This document shows, piece after piece, positions 35,792 through 42,457 of a DNA stretch of 42,760 bases (its first letter is position 1; each line of letters begins with the position of its first letter). The position numbers and the translations under genes were made by a program. The notes below the pieces were generated by a model. That model had not been told where the DNA came from. It made no database searches and saw only the letters and a list, made by a program, of their open reading frames with translations. The DNA comes from an endosymbiont of Lamellibrachia barhami (lineage in GTDB: Bacteria > Pseudomonadota > Gammaproteobacteria > Chromatiales > Chromatiaceae): positions 3,268,333 through 3,311,092 of the forward strand of contig NZ_JAAVSH020000001.1 in assembly GCF_011947365.2 (NCBI RefSeq). The letters run 5' to 3'.

Positions 35792-35929
35792 GATTTTACC
35801 CTTACTATAGTTTTTGGACATAAATGGGAACAGACCACGGTTTTACTGACCTTTCCCCGTGCAACCTACCCTTGAGTTTGATCTCTTCACCTAGTAGTAA
35901 ATGATTCTGAACACCACTGTCTGTAACCA

Positions 35930-35945
35930 TGCAATGTTAATACCA
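35930..35945 (-). promoter_or_regulatory. Sigma-54-type -24/-12 promoter, copy 2
   Basis: Minus-strand TGGTATTAACATTGCA. It differs from copies 1 and 3 at four bases in the spacer but keeps TGG and TTGC exactly, which supports function. The leader to ATG 35791 is about 130 bases. Confidence 0.75.
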
Positions 35946-36098
35946 AAAAGACCAACTTATTTGAGGGTGACATAATAGTTGTCGTAAACCCCCCTTAAAA
36001 ACGCATCGATTATCAACGTGTTAAGAAATCAAATTCAGACATTATTTATGTCGTTTTTTGAAACAGAGAAAAGGCGTGATGTTTACGCATTTCGGTAT

Positions 36099-36115
36099 TG
36101 TAAAGAAATCCGACA
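36099..36115 (-). promoter_or_regulatory. Bipartite motif TGTAAA-N5-CCGACA, copy 2a
   Basis: TGTAAAgaaatCCGACA, same position relative to the promoter as copy 1a. Confidence 0.6.
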
Positions 36116-36250
36116 AAATCTGTATTATTGATGATCTATGTCAGGTCTTTCTGTAGTTGTGGGTATTGCAAATGTTGTATAGAGCTAATTATAAAAGAAT
36201 AAAGTGTTTGTAAATCAATCTGTTATGATGTTTTTGGCTGATATGGCGAG

Positions 36251-36267
36251 TGTAAATAACACCGACA
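36251..36267 (-). promoter_or_regulatory. Bipartite motif TGTAAA-N5-CCGACA, copy 2b
   Basis: TGTAAAtaacaCCGACA. The flanks differ from copy 1b while the motif is kept. Confidence 0.6.
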
Positions 36268-36309
36268 GTGTTTTGGTGGGTCTGCTTTGCTTGATTCCCT
36301 CTCCCTCTA

Positions 36310-36331
36310 TCGGGGACAGACCACGGTTTCC
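36310..36331 (+). repeat. REP type A upstream of the RAYT gene
   Basis: GGGGACAGACCACGGTTTCC, 45 bases before ATG 36376. With the inverted copy at 37101 it frames the gene. Confidence 0.85.
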
Positions 36332-36375
36332 TTGCTAATCTTATGAGCAGACAACTGATCAAGGATGATCTCAAT

Positions 36376-37098
36376 ATGCCAAGAAGACCCCGCATTACTC
36401 TTGCCGGCGTACCACACCACCTGATCCAGCGTGGGAATAATCGCCAAGCCTGTTTCTTTTCTAATGATGATTACCAAACGTACCTACACTGGCTAAAGGA
36501 GTACGCAGATAAACACGATTGTGCTGTTCATGCCTATGTGTTGATGACCAATCATGTTCATCTGCTCATCACGCCTTCAACCTCGGGCGCTGCTGGTCAA
36601 CTAATGAAACAGCTTGGTCAGCGTTATGTTCAGTATGTCAATCGAACCTATCGGCGTAGTGGTACTCTATGGGAGGGTCGTTTTCGTTCGTGCTTGACTC
36701 AGGAAAAGGCGTACGTCCTTAGCTGCTACCGTTACATTGAGCTGAATCCTATTCGGGCGAACATGGTCGGGCACCCGGCAGAATATCCATGGTCGAGTTA
36801 TCGTGTCAACGCACAGGGCGAGGTGTCTGATCTGTTAACACCTCACTCGCTTTACACTGCTTTGAGTACAGACGATATGGCAAGACAAACTGCATACAGA
36901 GAACTGTTTCGTTTTCAGCTTGACCCGATGATGGTTGATGATATTCGTTTGGCGACGACTGGAAACTATGCTTTGGGTAGTTCACAGTTCCAGGCACAAA
37001 TTGCCGCTGCTTTGGGGAGACGGGTGACTCCAGGCAAATCTGGACGGCCGGGAAAGAAGAGAGAGCCGGAATCGAAGGATTTGTTTAGCGGAGATTGA
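36376..37098 (+). CDS. REP-associated tyrosine transposase (RAYT, Y1/HUH family)
   Basis: A 240-aa single-strand DNA transposase. HUH motif H60-V-H62 in VLMTNHVHLLITP, catalytic Tyr Y120 in CYRYIELNPIRANM, and N-terminal RRPRITLAGVPHHLIQRGNN are diagnostic. Such enzymes cut and move REP palindromes. The gene is flanked by type A REPs on both sides, so the GGGGACAGACCACGG family is probably its substrate. It looks intact. The start is taken at the MPRRPR residue; an earlier in-frame ATG is possible. Its 3' end recurs as a fragment at 42009-42100. Confidence 0.93.
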   Translation: MPRRPRITLAGVPHHLIQRGNNRQACFFSNDDYQTYLHWLKEYADKHDCAVHAYVLMTNHVHLLITPSTSGAAGQLMKQLGQRYVQYVNRTYRRSGTLWEGRFRSCLTQEKAYVLSCYRYIELNPIRANMVGHPAEYPWSSYRVNAQGEVSDLLTPHSLYTALSTDDMARQTAYRELFRFQLDPMMVDDIRLATTGNYALGSSQFQAQIAAALGRRVTPGKSGRPGKKREPESKDLFSGD

Positions 37099-37100
37099 GG

Positions 37101-37132
37101 ATAGGGGACAGAACCGTGGTCTGTCCCCTATT
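37101..37132. repeat. Palindromic REP type A downstream of RAYT
   Basis: ATAGGGGACAGA-accg-TGGTCTGTCCCCTAT; two inverted type A halves overlap to form one hairpin just after the RAYT stop. Confidence 0.88.
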
Positions 37133-37137
37133 AACTC

Positions 37138-37533
37138 TTATGTCGATGCTTCGCCCCTAACACTGGTGACTGACGTTAACGGATTGAAGGGACCAGAACC
37201 ACTAAAGGGGTAATCATCAGCCTCGGCATCCAGGTTAAATCCGTTCGTACCAGAGGAAGAACCAGAGCCATTTGCATCGATAACATAATTTTCATTTTCG
37301 GAAGGACTGTAATAAAACTCCGTATAAGAGACAGAGGCGCCGCTGCCCAGCAACGATCCTGTCATGCTGTCTGAATGAATGGTCGTTCCCGATGCGGATT
37401 CAGTTTCCACATAGTAACTGACATCCAAGCTCTCTGATAATACTTGGATAATGGGGGTTGCCTGGGTTTGTGCTACAAGACCAAGCAACAAACACGTGGC
37501 AAGAAATATTGATTTTTGCGTGCAACAATTCAT
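37138..37533 (-). pseudogene. Truncated duplicate of the PEP-CTERM gene at 34299-35069
   Basis: Near-identical to the first ~132 residues and to the upstream sequence of the 35069 gene, with AGGAGG and ATG 37533 intact. It stops at SVRGEAST, 5 bases from the REP next to RAYT, so the body and sorting tail are gone. The duplicated DNA runs to about 37612, where another type A REP joins it to an IS4 remnant. Confidence 0.88.
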
Positions 37534-37589
37534 CTGCGCATCCTCCTCGGGCATTTTTTCGGCTTGTATATTCTGCTTTTCACTTCAAG

Positions 37590-37612
37590 AATACCGTGGT
37601 CTGTCCCCTATT
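37590..37612. repeat. REP type A at a duplication/IS junction
   Basis: ACCGTGGTCTGTCCCCTATT. Left of it is the duplicated PEP-CTERM upstream region, right of it the IS4 remnant 2. Confidence 0.8.
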
Positions 37613-38213
37613 ATTATTGTCTCTGAAGAAACCGAAGAAAAAGCCTGACTGGATGAGCCAGGAGGCATTCGATCAGGCGCCAGAGACACTGACAGTGCGA
37701 GAATTATATACGGGTGGAAAGCTACTTGTGACGACGCTGACTTGCCCCAAGGACACGAGCAAAGCAGCCCTGAAAGCACTCTATCGAGACCGCTGGCATG
37801 TCGAGTTGGATTTGCGCAACATCAAGACCACCCTGGGCATGGAGACGCTGAGTTGCCGCACACCGGCTATGGCGAAAAAGGAGATCTGGGTCTATCTGTT
37901 GGCCTATAATCTAATCAGACTTCTGATGGCTCAGGCCGCTCAGTTGGCCGACCTGCTACCCCGCCAACTGAGTTTCAAGCACACATTGCAGTTGTGGTTT
38001 TCCTGGAGGCAGAGCGATCCTGGAAATTACGATGATGAAAAACTTGGCCGTCTGTTCATTCTGATTGCACAACAGCAAGTTGGGAAGCGACCAGGACGCA
38101 TTGAACCGAGGGCGCTCAAACGACGACCGAAACCCTTTCCTCTACTCGTTAAACCCAGGCATGCAGCGAGGGAGGAAGTCAGGAAAAATGGACATCCCAA
38201 AAAGCTTAAGTAA
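37612..38213 (+). pseudogene. IS4-family transposase remnant 2 (C-terminal part)
   Basis: About 195 codons of a DDE transposase without its start or first two catalytic Asp. It keeps the Y-x2-R-x3-E-x6-K block in LYRDRWHVELDLRNIKTTLG and ends HPKKLK, as remnant 1 does. The frame is open throughout, unlike remnant 1. An in-frame upstream ATG exists only by fusion to the duplicated gene's leader. Confidence 0.85.
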
Positions 38214-38220
38214 GTGCCAT

Positions 38221-38265
38221 TCTACTCTGACCCTAAACATCGTAAACATCCGCTGACCCTAAGCA
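38221..38265. repeat. REP type B pair
   Basis: TACTCTGACCCTAAACATC and CGCTGACCCTAAGCATCC, two direct copies between the IS4 remnant and the putative toxin gene. Confidence 0.75.
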
Positions 38266-38282
38266 TCCAGAGGAAACTAATC

Positions 38283-39173
38283 ATGGGATTTAAGCAATGC
38301 AGCAGTTGCAAAGGTTACTACAACGCAAATCGCGGTGGTTGCATCAATCCAGAGTGTACAGCGTGTGACAGAGCTCGAACCGCCAACCTCATTAGCACTC
38401 CAGTCATTCCGAAAGCGAAACCCAGGAGGCCAGTCACAAAGCCGTGGGTGAAGCCAAAACCCAAGAGGCCGGACACGAAGCCTTCGATAAAAAAGAAACC
38501 TCGACCTGCCAGTGGAATTGGAACTCCACCCAAGCTAGCCGGCCCTTCGCCGGTCGTTGTGCTCAAATCCGACACCATGGCAGAATCTGAACTACAGCGA
38601 AGCGATATTGGATACCACAACATCTATCGAGGGGACACCAGAACGCCCTCACAGTTAACAGCCTATGACGGATTCACCGCCTGGGTGGAGTTGAGCAAAG
38701 AGCAAGCGAGAAATGTCATCAGACGTAGCCAAGGGCAGAACTTCAATCTCAAATTGCCTAAGGAAGCAAAAAGATTGGAAGATGCTTTCAACAGAAACAT
38801 GAATCTCAATCTGTTGACCCTAGGGCGTCAGATCAAGCTGGAGAAAGCGGGGGATACCTTCCATGTCTCAACCGACCCGACAGAAGGCTGCGGAGGCTAT
38901 GCTAGCGGGTACATCTATGCCATGAAGTTCAAGACGTTGTACTTGATCGACAAAGCCGGGAACGTGTCGACAGGTTCGCTCAAGGACGTCAGAGGGATCA
39001 ACCCCAAACTCGTTCTCGATACCCCTTCCTTGTCAAATGCAAATATCATCGGACTGGCCATACCGGGGCAAGCGGGAGTGGAAGTTGCATTCTTGACGAA
39101 GATACCAATGAAAAACATCTACAAGTACCGGATACCGCAGGGTCAGGGATGGAATTATTTGGAGTCAGAGTAG
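38283..39173 (+). CDS. Putative mono-ADP-ribosyltransferase (toxin-like)
   Basis: A 296-aa protein; ATG 38283 follows AGAGG. N-terminal cysteines (C6, C9, C20, C25, C28) suggest a zinc ribbon, followed by a Pro/Lys-rich linker (about 40-95). The C-terminal ~185 residues show the R-S-E order of cholera/pertussis-type enzymes: NIYRGDTRTP (R116), HVSTDPTEGCGGYASGYIYA (S196-T197), LYLIDKAGN, and VEVAFLTKIPMKNIYKYRI (E267). These match the arginine-type R...STx...E fold pattern. There is no signal peptide. Immunity partner, delivery route and target are unknown. It is flanked by mobile debris, which suggests transfer. Confidence 0.65.
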   Translation: MGFKQCSSCKGYYNANRGGCINPECTACDRARTANLISTPVIPKAKPRRPVTKPWVKPKPKRPDTKPSIKKKPRPASGIGTPPKLAGPSPVVVLKSDTMAESELQRSDIGYHNIYRGDTRTPSQLTAYDGFTAWVELSKEQARNVIRRSQGQNFNLKLPKEAKRLEDAFNRNMNLNLLTLGRQIKLEKAGDTFHVSTDPTEGCGGYASGYIYAMKFKTLYLIDKAGNVSTGSLKDVRGINPKLVLDTPSLSNANIIGLAIPGQAGVEVAFLTKIPMKNIYKYRIPQGQGWNYLESE

Positions 39174-39264
39174 TTTCGTAGCAGGGACGGTGGTTACTCG
39201 ACTCCCCTACACAGACCTGGACATGCTACGTTAAAGTGGACAGACGCTCTACCCAATCGAATAG

Positions 39265-39282
39265 GTCCGGCTTTAGCCGGAC
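39265..39282 (+). terminator. Hairpin after the putative toxin gene
   Basis: GTCCGGCT-TT-AGCCGGAC, an 8-bp perfect stem 92 bases past the stop, with no T run. Two direct repeats of AAGTGGAC-type sequence flank it (about 39232 and 39294), so it may belong to an IS end. Confidence 0.45.
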
Positions 39283-39326
39283 AATCCGGGCTGAAGTGGA
39301 CCTACATTCAATCGAACAGGACTCAT

Positions 39327-39695
39327 TCAGGAACCCGTATCAGTCGCCGCAAACCGCTGCATCAGACTATTGAAATTATCCAGAGAAGCGAGATGGATAT
39401 AGATCCACTCCAACTCATCATTTTTAGCCAACTTTCCGATCACCTCTGCATCGAGATTTTTTAGCCGATCACGGTTGACCGTATAGAACCCTGTCAGCGA
39501 CATCTTGACACCGCTGTCCAACTCCACATTGGCGTGCATCGGTTCCAGCAGATCCAATTCCTTCAGATGGTTTGAAAAGGTCTGCGAACGTTGGGACTCC
39601 ACCTGATACTGCTGCAGAAAACCCACCATCCGCTGCAGGTAGACACTCTGACTGCCATCCTCCTCGAACAGCCGTTCTCCCCGGCCATCCTGATT
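39327..39695 (-). pseudogene. SapC-like protein, C-terminal fragment
   Basis: The segment LFEEDGSQSVYLQRMVGFLQ, ELDLLEPMHANVEL, MSLTGFYTVNRDRL and ELEWIYIHLASLDNFNSLMQ is the C-terminal half of a SapC family protein (usually ~240 aa). The N-terminal half is absent. An open frame continues to 39749 only by chance, through sequence that belongs to the opposite-strand hemolysin III remnant. Confidence 0.75.
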
Positions 39696-39704
39696 TACAC
39701 CTTG

Positions 39705-39910
39705 CGTTACAGCCTGGGTGAAGAGATCGCCCATGTTGTTAACGCCCATGGCGTGGGTATCCCTTCCAGTATTGCGGCCGGTTAATCCTGGTGGCGTTCG
39801 TCATAAGCGACGCCTGGCACATCATCAGCAGCACTATCTATGGCGTCACTCTGATCCTCTGCTACACTGCCTCGACGCTATATCACGGTATGCGTAGGCA
39901 TAGCCGCTGC
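39705..39910 (+). pseudogene. Hemolysin III (YqfA/PAQR-like) family remnant
   Basis: YSLGEEIAHVVNAHGVGI..SIAAG then, after a lost T at the GGTTAATCC site (about 39782), LILVAFVISDAWHIISSTIYGVTLILCYTASTLYHG. This is the N-terminal third of a hemolysin III family membrane protein, with one frameshift and no C-terminal part. It meets the SapC fragment head to head near 39700. Confidence 0.75.
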
Positions 39911-40390
39911 TGCCCTTTGCTAAGCTTAGCCTGTGATCTGCTGTTGTTGTAGAAAGGCTCACTGTCGTGGCGGGGATCGCCATTCCAGGGGTCCAGATAG
40001 ATGTAAAATTTCTCCTTCATGTAATCGTCGAGGTCTTCTCCCCATAGCTTTGGCTGTCTGTGATCAATCTGAGTCCTTGGATTTTAGGTTTTGCCTCGCC
40101 TGACCGGTGATATTCCTAGATTCATTGGTTACGATCATCTGAATCCAGTGAAAGGAAGTCAGACACTCTCCTTCAGGACACTTGAAACTGGGATCGAGCT
40201 GAAACCCGCCATCGATTCCGGTCCCCGACCAACTGCCGGATGACCAGGGAGCGTATACATCGATATTGATCTTTCCAATTGAGGAGACAGTGAACGTATA
40301 AAGCGGTTTTCCGGAAGCCTGGAAAGAAGCCACCGTGCAAAAAAGAACGATGCAGATAAGCATCAAACGATTATTTGGTGAAGTTCTCAT
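39883..40390 (-). pseudogene. Exported protein gene with frameshift and truncated end
   Basis: ATG 40390 opens a signal peptide (about 1-26, LMLICIVLFCTVASFQAS) and the body KPLYTFTVSSIGKINIDVYA, SFKCPEGECLTSFHWIQMIV to a stop at 40064. In another frame the strand continues PRTQIDHRQPKLWGEDLDDY, FYIYLDPWNGDPRHDSEPFY and runs into the hemolysin III remnant. So one frameshift near 40072 split it and the 3' end is lost; no sorting tail is present. Promoter repeat copy 3 lies upstream. I recognise no family. Confidence 0.7.
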
Positions 40391-40541
40391 CGAACCAATC
40401 TCGGTCAACATGCTGCAAAAGAATACAAAAGAATAATAGGGGACAGACCACATTTTTCTGCCACTTACCTATCGCAACAGCCCTCGAATCCATTACGTTG
40501 CCTTTTCACAAACAGACTCTGGAAGCCACTATCTGTAACCA

Positions 40542-40557
40542 TGCAATCCCAATACCA
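40542..40557 (-). promoter_or_regulatory. Sigma-54-type -24/-12 promoter, copy 3
   Basis: Minus-strand TGGTATTGGGATTGCA: TGG and TTGCA with GG-N10-GC spacing. The leader to ATG 40390 is about 140 bases. Confidence 0.75.
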
Positions 40558-40710
40558 AAAAGATCAACTAAATCTAGGGCGACATAATAGTTGTCGTAAA
40601 TCCCCCTCAAAAACACATTCATTAACAACGTGTTAACAAATCAAAATCCGACATTATTTATGTCGTTTTTTGAAACAGAGAAAAGACGTGATGTTTACGA
40701 ATTCCAGTTT

Positions 40711-40727
40711 CGTAAAGAAACCCGACA
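40711..40727 (-). promoter_or_regulatory. Bipartite motif, copy 3a
   Basis: CGTAAAgaaacCCGACA, one base off the TGTAAA-N5-CCGACA pattern. Confidence 0.55.
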
Positions 40728-40861
40728 AAAACGGGGTTTTTGATGATCTATGTCAGGTTTTTCTTTTCGGGGTAACATTTCAGAGAGGGATGAAATGTTC
40801 AGGAAGAGAATAAAACGCCTGGGAATCAAAGTGTTACCAGATTTCTGGCTTTAGATGGATG

Positions 40862-40878
40862 TGTAAATAAAACCGACA
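40862..40878 (-). promoter_or_regulatory. Bipartite motif TGTAAA-N5-CCGACA, copy 3b
   Basis: TGTAAAtaaaaCCGACA, identical to copy 1b. Confidence 0.6.
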
Positions 40879-40964
40879 CTATTTTAAATTTTGTCATGTT
40901 TTAGTGGATCCGCTTCGCTTGATCCCCCCTACATTCCCGGCAGAGGTTGGGCAGCAGCAATCAT

Positions 40965-40981
40965 GGTGCGCGCGGCGCACC
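40965..40981. repeat. GC-rich hairpin repeat
   Basis: GGTGCGC-gcg-GCGCACC followed by CTACG, a short palindrome of the kind dispersed in many gammaproteobacteria. It may end transcription of the regulator. Confidence 0.5.
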
Positions 40982-41044
40982 CTACGTTTCTCATATTCAG
41001 AGAAGGACTATCATCACGAACGCCGAAGCTTGAGTTGTAAATGG

Positions 41045-41940
41045 TCATCGCTTCGGCCTCGGTATCCCCAGCCGCTGCCTTCTCTCCCATAGTGCCTTAC
41101 GGCTGATGCCGAGTTTTTTGGACAGTTCGGTCTCGGTCATGCCTTTCTGATGTTGCAGGACGAACTGCCGGAAATAGTCCTCCAGAGAAAGATCTTCAGA
41201 TGGAGAGGTTGTAGCCGGGGAGGCGTCGATGGCAAGCAGATCGGGTGTGATGAGATTGTTCTCACAAAGAATTACCGCACGTTCGATGGCATTCTCCAGT
41301 TCCCGGACATTACCCGGCCAGGCATAACTGGTGATGGCGTTGAGTGTCTCCTGAGTGAGTTCCATCGTGGTGTGGTTGAGTTGTTTGCAGATCTTTTGCA
41401 GCAGGAATACGGAGAGTTTGATGATGTCCCGTCCCCGTTCACGCAGAGGCGGCAGATTGAGCTCCATCACCCGCAGGCGGAAGTAGAGGTCGCTGCGAAA
41501 TTCTCCCTCCTGCACCCGCTGTTTGAGATCCTGGTGGGTGGCGGCGATGAGACGAATATCCACCTGTTTCGACCGCTCGGAACCGACGGGTTTGATCTCG
41601 CCATTCTGCAGTACCCGCAGCAGCCGTGCCTGAGCGGCTGCCGGCAGTTCGCCGATCTCGTCAAGAAAGAGGGTGCCCCCATCGGCGCTTTCGATCAGCC
41701 CAGTGTGTGCGGTATCAGCACCGATGAAGGCGCCTTTCTCGTGACCGAAGAGTTCTGATTCGATCAGCGCTTCTGGGATGGCAGCGCAGTTGACGGTGAT
41801 GATAGGCGCGTCGTTGCGTCTGCTCTGTTCGTGCAGGGCGTGGGCTACAAGTTCCTTTCCGGTGCCTGATTCACCCAGAATCAGGGTGGTGGTATCGGTC
41901 GGTGCGACTTTGCTGATGCGGCGGCAGATCTCGAGAGTTT
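41045..41940 (-). pseudogene. Sigma-54-dependent activator, N-terminally truncated
   Basis: An uninterrupted frame from about 41940 down to 41045 encodes most of an AAA+ sigma-54 activator: Walker A GESGTGKE, the sigma-54 contact loop, here GAFIGA instead of GAFTGA, Walker [10 protein letters not shown], the arginine-rich [29 protein letters not shown] and a Fis-type helix-turn-helix [20 protein letters not shown]. The N-terminal receiver and start are missing. The break lies at the type B REP pair at 41942. The Thr-to-Ile change in the contact loop would be expected to harm activation. Its paralogue is at 31854-32385. Confidence 0.85.
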
Positions 41941-41941
41941 G

Positions 41942-41991
41942 GGGTCAGAGTAAGAACTCTTAATTCTTTCATGAAGTTTTTACTCTGACCC
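41942..41991. repeat. Inverted REP type B pair
   Basis: GGGTCAGAGTAA (41942-41953) and TTACTCTGACCC (41980-41991) face each other around 26 bases, at the exact end of the activator homology. Confidence 0.85.
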
Positions 41992-42008
41992 TAAACTCTA
42001 TTATTCCT

Positions 42009-42100
42009 CTTTGGGGAGACGGGTGACTCCAGGCAAATCTGGACGGCCGGGAAAGAGGAGTGAGCTGGAATCGAAGGATTTGTTTAGCGGAGGTTGAGGA
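42009..42100 (+). pseudogene. 3' fragment of a RAYT gene
   Basis: About 90 bases matching the RAYT 3' end at 37014-37098 with a few substitutions (it encodes the GRRVTPGKSGRPGK segment), including the stop region and the REP after it. It has no start and no catalytic part. Confidence 0.85.
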
Positions 42101-42160
42101 TAGGGGACAGAACCGTGGTCTGTCCCCTATCAGAACCGAACCGTGGTCTGTCCCCTATTA
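42100..42160. repeat. REP type A palindrome plus one further copy
   Basis: The palindromic pair at 42100-42130 equals that after RAYT at 37101; a second copy GAACCGTGGTCTGTCCCCTA starts at 42138. Confidence 0.85.
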
Positions 42161-42202
42161 CTGAAGTACTAAACTCCTTATCTACTCTGACCCTAAACTC
42201 CT

Positions 42203-42368
42203 GAAATGCCTGCCCATCTTCTACCTGATGTTCTTTCACCCAACGCCCCAGCATTTGGGCATTGATACCCAGACTGTTTGCTGCTTCCCTTCGAGTATAT
42301 TCCTGCTCAAGAACCAGACTGACCGCATCTAGCTTGAATTCCTTCGAATATTTCTTTCGTTCTTTCAT
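42203..42368 (-). pseudogene. IS3-family OrfA, truncated by REP sequence
   Basis: ATG 42368 opens a normal IS3 OrfA start: KERKKYSKEFKLDAVSLVLE and a helix-turn-helix RREAANSLGINAQMLGRWVK. After DGQAFQ homology ends at a type B REP (about 42183-42202). The open frame then reads through REPs to 42084 (VIGDRPRFGS). The right side (42369-42410) looks like the IS terminal region. It is not the same IS as the remnant at 10155. Confidence 0.85.
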
Positions 42369-42457
42369 TTCTCTACCTCAGTTAAGTTAATGATGCTTAA
42401 CTGGGGTGTACAAGTCCATTAGACCACTTCAGTCTGTCCCTATTATTCTTTGCTAGA

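Larger units (their letters stand above)
35824..36300. repeat. PEP-CTERM upstream repeat, copy 2
   Basis: Related to copies 1 and 3, beginning at a REP type A-like word and ending near a degenerate GATCCGCTTCGCTTGATT. No gene lies inside. The RAYT gene follows on the right, where copy 3 has a regulator gene. Confidence 0.85.
40437..40935. repeat. PEP-CTERM upstream repeat, copy 3
   Basis: A copy of the repeat at 30691-31196 and 35824-36300, starting at a REP type A word (GGGGACAGACCACATTTTT). Its right end GATCCGCTTCGCTTGATCCC leads to the 3' end of the sigma-54 activator remnant. No gene inside. Confidence 0.85.

Noticed and set aside
41150-41758. Long plus-strand ORF over the sigma-54 activator
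   Set aside because: It is antisense to clear AAA+ motifs on the minus strand.
41045-41940. Naming the activator PrsR
   Set aside because: The visible C-terminal domain does not look like the PrsR ends I remember, and the receiver is missing; only sigma-54 activator is supported.
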